64,000 nucleotides of DNA from Arthrobacter sp. zg-Y1171. Lineage in GTDB: Bacteria > Actinomycetota > Actinomycetes > Actinomycetales > Micrococcaceae. The notes below the pieces were generated by a model, which was given only the letters and a program-made list of their open reading frames with translations, had not been told where the DNA came from and searched no databases. The position numbers were made by a program, and so were the translations under genes. Positions 7,622-15,337 of the stretch are shown piece after piece (position 1 is the first letter of the stretch; each line of letters opens with the position of its first letter). The stretch spans positions 682,001 through 746,000 of the forward strand of contig NZ_CP104264.1 in assembly GCF_025244845.1 (NCBI RefSeq), read 5' to 3'.

Positions 7622-8942
7622 TGAGATTCCTGTACCTGGTTTCGGGCATCAGCGGGATGAGGATGGCGCCGCAGACAACGGCAACTGCAATGAGATAGAA
7701 GGAGGGTGCTGCAGGACCGTAGCTGGATACAAGCCAGGTAGCGATGAATGGCCCGGGACCCGCCAGGAGAGCGTAGGCCACGTTGTATCCCAATGATGAT
7801 CCGGTAGACCGGATCGAAGCGGGAAACAATTCGACCATCGCGACTACGCCCATCACCGCGATCATCGCCTGCAGCACCGCCCAGATGATGAGCGCGATGA
7901 GGACCAGCCAGAATTCCCCGGTGGAGATCATCAGGAACAACGGGTACCCCAGGACAGCGAAGCCCACCGTGGGCACAATGACCATCGGGCGCCGACCAAT
8001 CCGGTCGGAGACCATGCCGGCAATGGGGTTGAGGGCGGCGTAGATAACCAGGCCGATGATGGAGACAGTCAGGGCCGGCACGGTTTCCATGCCTGCAACC
8101 TGCTGCAGATAGTTGTTCATGTAAGTCACCAGGTAATACAGGGAAACCCCGAAAATACCTGCGATGGCGAAAGCCATCAGGAACCCGCGCCAGAAGGCAC
8201 CCCGCGGTGCACGGATTACCTCCCCTGCGTTACGGCGGGATTCGAGTTGCTGGAAGACCAGTGTTTCTTCCAAATTACGCCGTATGTAGAGCGCGACTGC
8301 ACCCAGCAGCAGGCTGATGACGAACGGAATACGCCAACCCCATGAAGCGACGTCTTCTGCGCTCAGCACCGAGTTGATGAGCAGTGCGACGCCGGTGCCG
8401 GCTATGAATGCCAACGCCGCAGAAGCGGAAACAACGCTGGCACGGGTGGCCCGCTGGGAGTTGGGTGCGCTCTCCACTAGGAACATCGCCGAACTTGTCC
8501 ACTCTCCGCCCACAGACAGTCCCTGAACAAAACGCAGCACGGTGACAATGATCGGAGCGGCAATTCCGATGGTGTCAAAGCCGGGGGCGAGGCCAATCAG
8601 GGCGGTACACACGCCCATGACAAGCACCGAAATCATCAAGACGAGACGGCGGCCGAAGCGGTCGCCCAAGGGACCTAGAACGGCAGCGCCCAGCGGGCGG
8701 GCAAAGAACCCGACGGCGAAAACGGCGAACGCCGCGAGAGTAGCTGACGTTTCGTTATTCGAGGGGAAGAACGTCGCGCTGATATAGGCCACGAAGTATC
8801 CGTAGATCGCGAAATCAAACCATTCCATGAAGTTGCCTATGCCTACGGCTATTTCACGCTTGCCGAAGGGATAGCGGGCCTCTTGGGCCACCGAGCTGGG
8901 GGACTCCGTCGCCGGTGACGAAGCTGTCGGTAGTTCGGACAT
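7614..8942 (-). CDS. MFS transporter, metabolite:H+ symporter type
   Basis: This 442-aa protein has about twelve membrane segments and the MFS signature GPLGDRFGRRLVLMISVL between helices 2 and 3, with a related SDRIGRRPM loop in the second half. The N-terminal GNFMEWFDFAIYGYFV motif is typical of the metabolite:H+ symporter (MHS) branch, which imports organic acids and similar compounds. It is the first gene of the minus-strand catabolic operon and probably takes up its substrate. ATG 8942 is preceded by GGAAGGCAGCC. Upstream lie candidate GntR operators. Confidence 0.88.
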   Translation of the reverse strand: MSELPTASSPATESPSSVAQEARYPFGKREIAVGIGNFMEWFDFAIYGYFVAYISATFFPSNNETSATLAAFAVFAVGFFARPLGAAVLGPLGDRFGRRLVLMISVLVMGVCTALIGLAPGFDTIGIAAPIIVTVLRFVQGLSVGGEWTSSAMFLVESAPNSQRATRASVVSASAALAFIAGTGVALLINSVLSAEDVASWGWRIPFVISLLLGAVALYIRRNLEETLVFQQLESRRNAGEVIRAPRGAFWRGFLMAFAIAGIFGVSLYYLVTYMNNYLQQVAGMETVPALTVSIIGLVIYAALNPIAGMVSDRIGRRPMVIVPTVGFAVLGYPLFLMISTGEFWLVLIALIIWAVLQAMIAVMGVVAMVELFPASIRSTGSSLGYNVAYALLAGPGPFIATWLVSSYGPAAPSFYLIAVAVVCGAILIPLMPETRYRNLND

Positions 8943-8961
8943 GGCTGCCTTCCATCGTTCT

Positions 8962-9068
8962 CATATGACGGTATTACGGTATGACGAGAGACACTATGTG
9001 CCCGGATTTGATTGTGTCAAGGGTCACATTTGGGCATTTTGAAAATAGGGACTCCGATATGGCCATAT
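8962..9068 (-). promoter_or_regulatory. Candidate promoter/operator region of the catabolic operon
   Basis: Upstream of the MFS gene, TATGACGGTATTACGGTATG (8964-8983) contains the short palindrome GTATTAC at 8971-8977, similar to the GTNxAC core bound by many FadR-type GntR proteins, within repeated ACGGTAT units. A second, perfect 12-bp palindrome ATATGGCCATAT lies at 9057-9068 and may also be regulatory or belong to the divergent gene at 9114. The assignment to the operon's own GntR protein is inference. Confidence 0.4.
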
Positions 9069-9113
9069 GGCCAGGAGCGAAACCGCTCAGCCCTGCCCCA
9101 GTAGAATCGACGG

Positions 9114-9734
9114 ATGCCCGAAACCCGCCAGCCCACCGCACCGCCCGCATCACGCGCCACCACCGTCTCCACCCGCCTGGCACGCATCGTCACCGAAGTC
9201 TCCGCACCGGCCGTCCTCGTGGGAATTCTTCTTCTGCTGCAGCCGCTGCTCAGCCCGGGCGTGACTTGGCTGCAGGGCATCACGGCGGCGCTGTTCACGG
9301 TGGGGCTGCCCTTCGCCGGAATCCTGGTGCTGAAGCGGCGCGGCAGGGTCACCGACCATCATGTGGGCGTACGGACGCAACGCGCACCGATCCTGGCGGC
9401 CTCCGCCGTGTCGCTGGGCATCGGCGCACTGCTCCTAGTCCTGCTGGATGCCCCGGCCGCGATGTTCGGCGAAATCGGCGGCGTGTTCATCGGCATGATG
9501 CTGTGCCTGGCAGCGAACCTGGTGTGGAAGCTGTCGGTGCATTCCGCCGTCGCCGCCTACGTCGGGCTGGCCCTGCTGGCACCGATCCCGGCGGTCGGCG
9601 CAGCGCTGGCCCTGCTGCTGGCCTCGGCCACGGGCTGGTCCCGGGTGAAGCTCGGCGACCACACGCCCACCCAGGTCCTGGCCGGACACATCGCCGGATG
9701 CCTGACCTTCGCCGCAGCCATGCTGCTGCCCTAG
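9114..9734 (+). CDS. PAP2-like membrane phosphatase family protein
   Basis: The 206-aa protein has about six membrane segments. Its C-terminal half carries degenerate PAP2 motifs: WKLSVHSAVAAY in place of the PSGH motif and GWSRVKLGDHTPTQVLAG in place of SRxxxxxHxxxD, with the last Asp replaced by Gln. PAP2 proteins dephosphorylate lipid phosphates; the altered residues leave activity uncertain. TAGAAT (9102-9107) ends 6 nt before the ATG with no ribosome site, so the mRNA is probably leaderless. The gene precedes the ImmA cassette, which contains a second protein of the same type (11279-11863). Confidence 0.7.
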   Translation: MPETRQPTAPPASRATTVSTRLARIVTEVSAPAVLVGILLLLQPLLSPGVTWLQGITAALFTVGLPFAGILVLKRRGRVTDHHVGVRTQRAPILAASAVSLGIGALLLVLLDAPAAMFGEIGGVFIGMMLCLAANLVWKLSVHSAVAAYVGLALLAPIPAVGAALALLLASATGWSRVKLGDHTPTQVLAGHIAGCLTFAAAMLLP

Positions 9735-9790
9735 GGCCCCGCGCTGAGGCCAATCAACAGATTGCGATAAAGTCGGGGGCAGTCTCTTTA

Positions 9791-9811
9791 CATATTTGCC
9801 TGGCAAAGATG
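9791..9811. promoter_or_regulatory. 21-bp palindrome upstream of the metalloprotease gene, candidate XRE operator
   Basis: TTTGCCTGGCAAA (9795-9807) is a perfect inverted repeat around one base and extends to CAT...ATG, giving a 21-bp palindrome with one mismatched pair. It sits 22 nt before the ATG of the ImmA/IrrE-type gene, where a repressor would block transcription. The XRE protein at the end of the cassette is the natural candidate; this is inference. Confidence 0.5.
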
Positions 9812-9832
9812 TGAAACAACGATGGGGGATTC

Positions 9833-10327
9833 ATGACAACGCGATTCGGGAAGTCCGCCGGTGAACGGGCCACCTCAAAAGCAGTGGTCGCCGCCCTGCA
9901 GCTGGGCGAGCACGTCACCTTCGATGAACTGCTGGCCGCCGTGACCAAGACGCACGGAAAACCCATTGAACTGCGCGACATCGACTCCGCCGTCATTCCT
10001 TCCGTCACCGGTCTCTGGATCGAGAAGGACACGAAGTCGATCATCCTGCTGCCCTCCGGCGACAACCGGCTGCACCGCACCCACGCCGCCTGCCACGAAT
10101 TCGGACACATCCTCCTGCGCCACCAAGGATGCGGCGGAGTGGAAACAGCCATGCCGTCCGTGTTCCAGCACATCGGCAGCCGCCAGGGAATCCGGCGGAT
10201 GCTGGCGCGGTCCCTGACCTGGAACGCAACCGAACGCGCCGCCGAGCAGGTGGCCTACCTCCTCTCGCTGGCCCTGCTGCCTCGTGAACGCGACACCGCC
10301 AGCACCTTTGAACGGACCTTCCAGTGA
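9833..10327 (+). CDS. ImmA/IrrE-type metallo-endopeptidase
   Basis: This 164-aa protein has the zinc protease motif HEFGH (about residues 88-92) preceded by LHRTHAAC, the layout of ImmA/IrrE peptidases. Family members cleave XRE-type repressors (ImmR, DdrO) in response to DNA damage or other signals. A strong ribosome site, GGGGGA, precedes ATG 9833. Its stop overlaps the next start by 4 nt (ATGA). The XRE-type protein at 11854-12300 is a plausible substrate. It could alternatively belong to the HTH-ImmA toxin-antitoxin-like pairs common in actinobacteria. Confidence 0.85.
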   Translation: MTTRFGKSAGERATSKAVVAALQLGEHVTFDELLAAVTKTHGKPIELRDIDSAVIPSVTGLWIEKDTKSIILLPSGDNRLHRTHAACHEFGHILLRHQGCGGVETAMPSVFQHIGSRQGIRRMLARSLTWNATERAAEQVAYLLSLALLPRERDTASTFERTFQ

Positions 10328-11328
10328 TCACCCTGCAGATGTTGCCGGCTGCCGCCCTCTGGACGCTGGTGATCATCCGGCTGGTGGGCCTGCGCTTCGG
10401 CTGGAAGCTGGGCATCCTGCCGGGCATGGCCGCGGTGGCCACCGGCGCCACCCTGAACATTGACCAGGTCTACCTCTTCGTCGATTCCCTGCTGGGGGAG
10501 CGGAACCTGCTCAACCTGATCGTCCACCTGCTCATGGGTGCCGGCATGACGGAGCTGAGCCGCCTGCTGCTCAAGGCCACCGGCAGAACGGACGACGACG
10601 GCGGGCGGCACGTGAAGGTACTGATCGGCATGGGTGTTGTCCTGGCCGTCATCCAGACGACCCTGCTGCTGGTGTCCGATACCCCAGGCTCCGCCACCAA
10701 CTTCACCGACACCTTCGCCTCGATCCCCACGATTGCCCCGTACCAGGCGAGCTTCTTTGCCTGGATCGGCTTGGTGCTCGGCTACACCGGTGTCGAATGC
10801 CTGCGCCGGGACAGGAGCGGAGAATCCCGGGAATTCGGCATCGGCGTGGGCATCCTCAGCGCCGGGTGCGGAGCCGGCGTCGGCGCCGTGTCCGTGAAAA
10901 TGCTGCTCATCGGCCTGGAATTTGCCGGCGAGCAGGCATCCTTCGGCCTCTACATCGGCTACCGCATCCTCATGGCGCTGACCATGTTGGGCTTCGCGGT
11001 CGGATTCGCGGTACCGTCCTACGCCCGCCTCAAAACCGCCGCTGCCGCCCGCCGTCGTCGTGCCGAGGACCTGGACGCCCTGCGGCCGATCGTGCGCCGC
11101 CTGATGAAGACCTGCGAAGGCACCCGGGCACTGGAAGCGGCCAACGTGTCCCTTGACGCCCGCACCTCCAAGACCCAGCTCTACCGCTGGTTCATCCTCA
11201 TCGGCGACATCCGGGTCCTGGAACCCGGGCTGCTGTCGCCGGAGGAGACCCGCATCATTGACGAGATAGGCAGAAGAATTGAAGACAACGGAACACCGGC
11301 CCGCCGCGCAGCTGTCCTCGGCGGCTAG
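10324..11328 (+). CDS. MAB_1171c-like multi-span membrane protein
   Basis: The 334-aa protein has about seven membrane segments in its first 235 residues, then a basic linker (AAAARRRRAEDL) and a cytoplasmic helical domain of about 85 residues including LYRWFILIGDIRVLEP. This arrangement matches the actinobacterial family annotated as MAB_1171c putative transporter, often found beside XRE regulators and ImmA-like proteins. No transport activity is shown in the sequence; a sensor or anchor that controls the protease through its cytoplasmic domain is equally possible. It is translationally coupled to the protease gene by a 4-nt overlap. Confidence 0.65.
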   Translation: MITLQMLPAAALWTLVIIRLVGLRFGWKLGILPGMAAVATGATLNIDQVYLFVDSLLGERNLLNLIVHLLMGAGMTELSRLLLKATGRTDDDGGRHVKVLIGMGVVLAVIQTTLLLVSDTPGSATNFTDTFASIPTIAPYQASFFAWIGLVLGYTGVECLRRDRSGESREFGIGVGILSAGCGAGVGAVSVKMLLIGLEFAGEQASFGLYIGYRILMALTMLGFAVGFAVPSYARLKTAAAARRRRAEDLDALRPIVRRLMKTCEGTRALEAANVSLDARTSKTQLYRWFILIGDIRVLEPGLLSPEETRIIDEIGRRIEDNGTPARRAAVLGG

Positions 11329-11863
11329 CTGGTACTCCAGAATCCTGCCGCCGGCCCTGGTGCTGGCCGTCCTCATCATTGCTGCGGGGATCCAGGCGGG
11401 GCTGGGACCGGTTGGCGTGCTCCTGCTCCTGGCCGGCGTCGTCGTGGTGCCCGGGACGATCTACAAGGGCACCAAGGGACTGTTCCGACGCCGCGGGATA
11501 CCGGACCGCTGGCGGGCCGCCCTGGTGGCTGCCCTGATGCTGGCCGGCGCCGTCGTCTGCTACCTCCTGCCCGTGGCCTCGCCGGTGCCCGAAACGGTGA
11601 CCGGGCTGCTGCTCGGCAACCTGGGCCTCGTCTTCTTCCGGCGCTGGCTCAACGTTTCGGCGCACGTATCCGTACTGACCTTCGGCGTGCTTTGGATTAT
11701 GGCGACATACGGGGCGGGCTGGGCGTGGCTGTTGATACTATCGCCGTTGATGATCTTCAGCCGGGTGTCCCTCGGCGAACATACGTTGCGGGAGGCGCTG
11801 TCCGGCGCGGCCCTGGGAGTGGCCACCTTCTGCTGTTTCCTCGCAGTGATGACATGGAGCTGA
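11279..11863 (+). CDS. Second PAP2-like membrane protein
   Basis: The 194-aa product has about six membrane segments and degenerate PAP2 motifs: WLNVSAHVSVL for the PSGH motif and SRVSLGEHTLREALSGA for SRxxxxxHxxxD, with Glu in the last position. It resembles the protein at 9114-9734 in topology and motifs. The start is uncertain: TTG 11279 would overlap the upstream gene by 50 nt with only a weak ribosome site; an internal GTG about 27 codons in is an alternative. The stop overlaps the next start by 10 nt. It probably remodels a lipid phosphate or acts as a membrane partner of the cassette. Confidence 0.65.
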   Translation: MKTTEHRPAAQLSSAASWYSRILPPALVLAVLIIAAGIQAGLGPVGVLLLLAGVVVVPGTIYKGTKGLFRRRGIPDRWRAALVAALMLAGAVVCYLLPVASPVPETVTGLLLGNLGLVFFRRWLNVSAHVSVLTFGVLWIMATYGAGWAWLLILSPLMIFSRVSLGEHTLREALSGAALGVATFCCFLAVMTWS

Positions 11864-12300
11864 ACTACGTGAATGATTTTGATCTTCCCCCGGAGCGCGC
11901 TGCGGGCATCCGACGAGCCGAAACGCTTGCCCGGAAGATCAACCTTCTGCTGGACGTCATCATGTCCGACTCCGGCAAGCCCTTTGACTACCCGACAATT
12001 AGGGACGCCGCGCAGAAAGCGGGCTACTACCTCTCGCGCACCCGGTGGTCGCTGCTGAAGTCCGGCAAGGAGCAAGTGGTTCCAGAGGAAGCCTTGCGCG
12101 CCATTGCCGCAGTCTTCGACGTCGATCCCGACTACCTGCTGCAGGAGGACGGAAACCTGCCCGAGCGGGTAGAGGCCGAACTGGAACTGCTCCGCAGCCT
12201 GCGCCGCGCCGAGGTGCGGAACTTCGCGGCCCGGGCTCTGGGCCCGGTGGATCCCGAGGCCTTGAAGGCCATCGCGAAGATCCTGGACGAGGATCACTAG
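11854..12300 (+). CDS. XRE-type helix-turn-helix regulator
   Basis: The protein is 148 aa from ATG 11854. Residues about 30-95 form a lambda-repressor-like domain of the variant form seen in actinobacteria (YPTIRDAAQKAGYYLSRTRW, then ALRAIAAVFDVDPDYLLQ), followed by a helical C-terminal tail with SLRRAEVRNFAARAL that is conserved in such HTH proteins. GTG 11869, preceded by GGAG, is an alternative start. It overlaps the upstream gene by 10 nt and closes the cassette. It is the likely DNA-binding output and protease target; candidate sites are the palindromes at 9791-9811 and 12427-12446. Confidence 0.78.
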   Translation: MELNYVNDFDLPPERAAGIRRAETLARKINLLLDVIMSDSGKPFDYPTIRDAAQKAGYYLSRTRWSLLKSGKEQVVPEEALRAIAAVFDVDPDYLLQEDGNLPERVEAELELLRSLRRAEVRNFAARALGPVDPEALKAIAKILDEDH

Positions 12301-12777
12301 GCCTCCGCCTCGCCGCCCCGCCGCCTCAACCTGCGTCAGTCACAGTCCCCGCGGCGTTCTTCGAAGCATCACGTCGCCGAGAAATACTTTGACCCGGACA
12401 CCGAGCGGTGGTAGCGTCTCACCCATGTCTCACACATGTGTGAGACGGACTGAAAAGTTCATGAACGGCGGACGGAGCGATCCTGGGCCGATGGGGAATC
12501 TTCGTGCATTTGTGGCTGGGGGGTCACTGCCGAAGTCTCCACCTCGAAGGCTCACCGGCCTCCGTTCCCGTTTTCCGGCGCGTCTCGGCGTGCTGTATCT
12601 GTAGCATCCGCTGCCTGTGGGGGGTCGGTGGATGGCTGCAACCGAAGCCAGCGGATATCCTCCGCTGGCTTCGCTGTTTCCGGAAGGCGTTGAGGCTGCG
12701 CGTAAAGATCGGTCAACTCCTGCTCCATGACGGCCCCGCCGTCCTAGACTGGCGCCAAGCCGAGCCAGAAAGCAGCC
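12301..12777. other. Intergenic region with a promoter, a 20-bp palindrome and a hairpin
   Basis: This 477-nt stretch holds no convincing gene. It contains TTGACC (12389-12394) and TAGCGT (12412-12417) at 17-nt spacing, the palindrome at 12427-12446, and a 12-bp perfect hairpin GAAGCCAGCGGA/TCCGCTGGCTTC at 12644-12672. The hairpin may terminate a short leader transcript before the lactate dehydrogenase gene. A short open frame from 12389 lacks a ribosome site and protein-like composition. Confidence 0.6.
12389..12446 (+). promoter_or_regulatory. Promoter overlapped by a perfect 20-bp palindrome
   Basis: A sigma-70-type pair TTGACC (12389-12394) and TAGCGT (12412-12417) with a 17-nt spacer is followed by GTCTCACACATGTGTGAGAC (12427-12446), a perfect palindrome that would cover the start of transcription. 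This is a classic repressor layout. The regulator could be the XRE protein just upstream or an unlinked LldR-type GntR factor controlling lactate use. Assignment is inference. Confidence 0.6.
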
Positions 12778-13986
12778 ATGAAACGCCGAATTCCCCAGTA
12801 CTCCGAACTCCGTGATCTCGTCCAGTTTCGATCCTTCGACCTGGACCGCCGTCGTGCCCGCCTGGCCAAGGCCACCAACATCTGGGAGCTGCGGGACATC
12901 GCGAAGCGGCGAATCCCGGCCGCAGCCTTCGACTACGTGGACGGCGGCTCGTTCGGGGAGCACGCCCTGCAGCGCAACCGCGAAGCCTTCAATGACATCG
13001 AATTCGTGCCGCATGTGCTGCGCGATGTGACCGACGTGGATCTGAGCACCAAGATCGCCGGCACGGAGTCGGCCATGCCGGTCGGCATCGGTCCCACCGG
13101 GCTGACGCGGCTGATGCACACCGAAGGGGAGGTGGGCGGCGCGCAGGCCGCGGCCGCCTTCGGGGTGCCCTTCTCGCTCTCCACCATGGGTACGGCATCC
13201 ATCGAGGAACTGGCCGCCACGGTGCCCGACGCCGCCAAATGGTTCCAGCTCTACCTCTGGAAGGACCGCGAACGTTCCCGCGAACTTGTGCAGCGGGCCG
13301 CCGCGGCGGGCTACGGCGCGCTGATCGTCACAGTGGACACCCCGGTGGCCGGCGCCAGGCTGCGCGACACCCGCAACGGCATGACGATGCCGCCCTCCCT
13401 GACCGCCAGAACCATTCTGGACGCCTCCTACCGGCCCGAGTGGTGGTTCAACTTCCTCACCACCAAACCGCTGGGCTTCGCCAACTTCGAGGGTGAACGG
13501 GTCTCCCTGGCCGAAACCGTGAACACCATGTTCGAACCCTCGCTGAACTTCACCGACCTCGACTGGCTGCGCGAGACGTGGCCGGGCAAGCTCATCGTCA
13601 AGGGCATCCAAACGCCCGACGACGCCATTGAGGTCCTGGCCCGCGGCGCGGACGCCCTGGTGGTCTCCAACCACGGCGGACGGCAGCTGGACCGTGCCCC
13701 GGTGCCGCTGCGGATCCTGCCGTCCATCCGGGCCGCCGTCGGACCCGAGGCGGAGATCATCCTGGACTCAGGCATCATGTCCGGCGGCGACATTGTGGCG
13801 GCGCTTGCTGCCGGCGCGGACTTCACGCTGATCGGCCGGGCCTACCTGTACGGACTGATGGCCGGCGGCCGGCAGGGCGCCGAACGCACGCTGGACCTGC
13901 TGCGGACGGAAATGACCCTGGTGATGCAGCTGCTCGGCGTCACGAGCGTGGCCGAGCTGCGTCCGGAGCATATCCGCAGCGTGTGA
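12778..13986 (+). CDS. lldD: L-lactate dehydrogenase / alpha-hydroxyacid oxidising flavoprotein
   Basis: The 402-aa protein is a full-length FMN-dependent alpha-hydroxyacid dehydrogenase. It shows IPAAAFDYVDGGSFGE near residue 42, PVGIGPTGLTRLMH, the FMN-site lysine in KLIVKGIQ, and the catalytic histidine at about 298 in VSNHGGRQLD, followed by ILDSGIMSGGDIV. These enzymes oxidise L-lactate to pyruvate at the membrane and pass electrons to quinone. The gene stands alone; the palindromic operator upstream (12427-12446) suggests induction. Lactate is the most likely substrate, but mandelate or glycolate cannot be excluded. Confidence 0.88.
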   Translation: MKRRIPQYSELRDLVQFRSFDLDRRRARLAKATNIWELRDIAKRRIPAAAFDYVDGGSFGEHALQRNREAFNDIEFVPHVLRDVTDVDLSTKIAGTESAMPVGIGPTGLTRLMHTEGEVGGAQAAAAFGVPFSLSTMGTASIEELAATVPDAAKWFQLYLWKDRERSRELVQRAAAAGYGALIVTVDTPVAGARLRDTRNGMTMPPSLTARTILDASYRPEWWFNFLTTKPLGFANFEGERVSLAETVNTMFEPSLNFTDLDWLRETWPGKLIVKGIQTPDDAIEVLARGADALVVSNHGGRQLDRAPVPLRILPSIRAAVGPEAEIILDSGIMSGGDIVAALAAGADFTLIGRAYLYGLMAGGRQGAERTLDLLRTEMTLVMQLLGVTSVAELRPEHIRSV

Positions 13987-13996
13987 CCCTGCGGGC

Positions 13997-14023
13997 TCCG
14001 GGGCTGCGGCAGCAACCCCCGGA
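13997..14023. terminator. Candidate terminator between converging genes
   Basis: TCCGGGG (13997-14003) pairs with CCCCGGA (14017-14023) in the short gap between lldD and the minus-strand MFS gene. The stem is 7 bp and GC-rich, without a U-run, so it could serve both directions. Confidence 0.4.
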
Positions 14024-14042
14024 CGACCGCCCCGGCTTTCGA

Positions 14043-15311
14043 TCAGGACGTGGCCTCGGAGCGGGCAGCTCGGAGGCCGTCTTCTGCTGACGTGCCATGG
14101 TTTGGGGTGTGGGCAATGACCCCGGCAGCGCTGACGCCGCACGCCGCTGCGGAAACGGCAAAGGCCAGCCCGAAGCCGGACCCTTCGATGAGGGCACCGG
14201 TCAGGGCCGCCCCGGCGGCCTGTCCCAGGATGAGGCTGATGAAGAGGGCCGAGGTGCCGGCGGCACTGCTGCTCGCCGTGGCGGTGGCCCAGATGATGAG
14301 GACCGACGTCGCGGCGGTGTAGGCCAGTCCGAACAGTGCGGCCGTGGCGAAGGAGATCCCGGTACTTCCCGGTGCGACGGCCATCCCCGCGGTGGCCGCC
14401 GCGGTGGCCAGCACCGTGACCGGCCAGGTGAGGCGGATCGAGTGCCGGGCCAGCCACGGGGCGGTCAGCACTGCGGCCGCACCGCCGACACCAAGGGCAA
14501 TCCAGGCTCCGGCAGACAAAGTGACGGGCATGCCGCCCTGGTCCTCGAGCAGGGTGCGTCCGTACACCCAGACCGCGGCGCAGCCGATGCCGTAGGTGAA
14601 GGCCGCAGCGAGCGGCCATTTCAACGCACCCAGGCCCAGGCCCCGCTGCCGGCTTCCGCCGCGCTGCCCGCGCCCGGCGTCGTCGTTCCCGCCCGCGCCT
14701 TCCGCGCCGCCTGCACCTTCTGCACCGCTCCCGCGGCCCCGCGAGACGTCACCCAGCAGCACCCCGACCATGCCCGCCACTGCGATCACCGCGATCAGTA
14801 CCCACGCCAGCCGCCACGACGATCCCAGCAGCAGTGCAAGCAGCCCGGCTGCAACTACCCCGAAGCCGGTGCCGGAGTTCACCACCGACTGCCGCTTCGC
14901 CACGGAGAACGGCTTCGTGTTCCGCTGCACCAGTTCCACCAGGGCGGGGGAGGCGAACCCTGCACCCATCCCGGCCAGCAGCACGGCCGCGGCAAAAAAG
15001 CCCGTGGACGGAGCCGCGGCGATACCCGCTGAGCCGAGTGCCGCCGTCGACCCCGCCAAAATGGTCGTCAGCCGCGGATGGCGCGGCGCGTAGACGAACC
15101 CCAGCGCGGCCGAGACGCAGTAGATCACCGAGGCGCCGGAGGAGAGCAGTCCGCCGACGGCCGGGGTCAGGTCGAAGGACGTGGAAAAGGCGGGCAGGAA
15201 CAGGCCGTAGCCCAGCCGCGCCAGGCCGTAGGTCGCGGCGATAAGGGTTACCGCGGCGACCGCGAAGAGCGGGCCGGCGGTTGGAACAGAAGGCTGTAAC
15301 GGTCGTTTCAT
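14043..15311 (-). CDS. MFS transporter (YbfB/YjiJ-like)
   Basis: The 422-aa protein has about twelve membrane segments with short loops and a Gly/Ala-rich cytoplasmic linker between the two halves (about residues 205-235). The N-terminal segment ATYGLARLGYGLFLPAF resembles the YbfB/YjiJ branch of the MFS. Substrate is unknown; drug or metabolite efflux is likely given the divergent TetR gene. ATG 15311 is chosen, although no ribosome site precedes it and the start lies inside the palindrome at 15297-15325. A frame extension to 15359 would run into the tetR start and is less likely. Confidence 0.8.
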   Translation of the reverse strand: MKRPLQPSVPTAGPLFAVAAVTLIAATYGLARLGYGLFLPAFSTSFDLTPAVGGLLSSGASVIYCVSAALGFVYAPRHPRLTTILAGSTAALGSAGIAAAPSTGFFAAAVLLAGMGAGFASPALVELVQRNTKPFSVAKRQSVVNSGTGFGVVAAGLLALLLGSSWRLAWVLIAVIAVAGMVGVLLGDVSRGRGSGAEGAGGAEGAGGNDDAGRGQRGGSRQRGLGLGALKWPLAAAFTYGIGCAAVWVYGRTLLEDQGGMPVTLSAGAWIALGVGGAAAVLTAPWLARHSIRLTWPVTVLATAAATAGMAVAPGSTGISFATAALFGLAYTAATSVLIIWATATASSSAAGTSALFISLILGQAAGAALTGALIEGSGFGLAFAVSAAACGVSAAGVIAHTPNHGTSAEDGLRAARSEATS

Positions 15312-15325
15312 TGAAACGTACGTTA
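15297..15325. promoter_or_regulatory. 29-bp TetR-type operator between divergent genes
   Basis: CGTTTCA-T-TGAAACG (15304-15318) is a perfect inverted repeat, and the flanks TAACG and CGTTA continue the symmetry after two unpaired bases, giving a 29-bp palindrome centred on 15311. It covers the start codon of the MFS gene and ends 12 nt before the tetR start, so one bound dimer could silence both genes. Confidence 0.75.
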
Positions 15326-15337
15326 TATGCTGGCGGC

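Noticed and set aside
12389..12604. Small open frame upstream of lldD
   Set aside because: It starts within the -35 region, has no ribosome site and covers the palindromic operator; composition is not protein-like.
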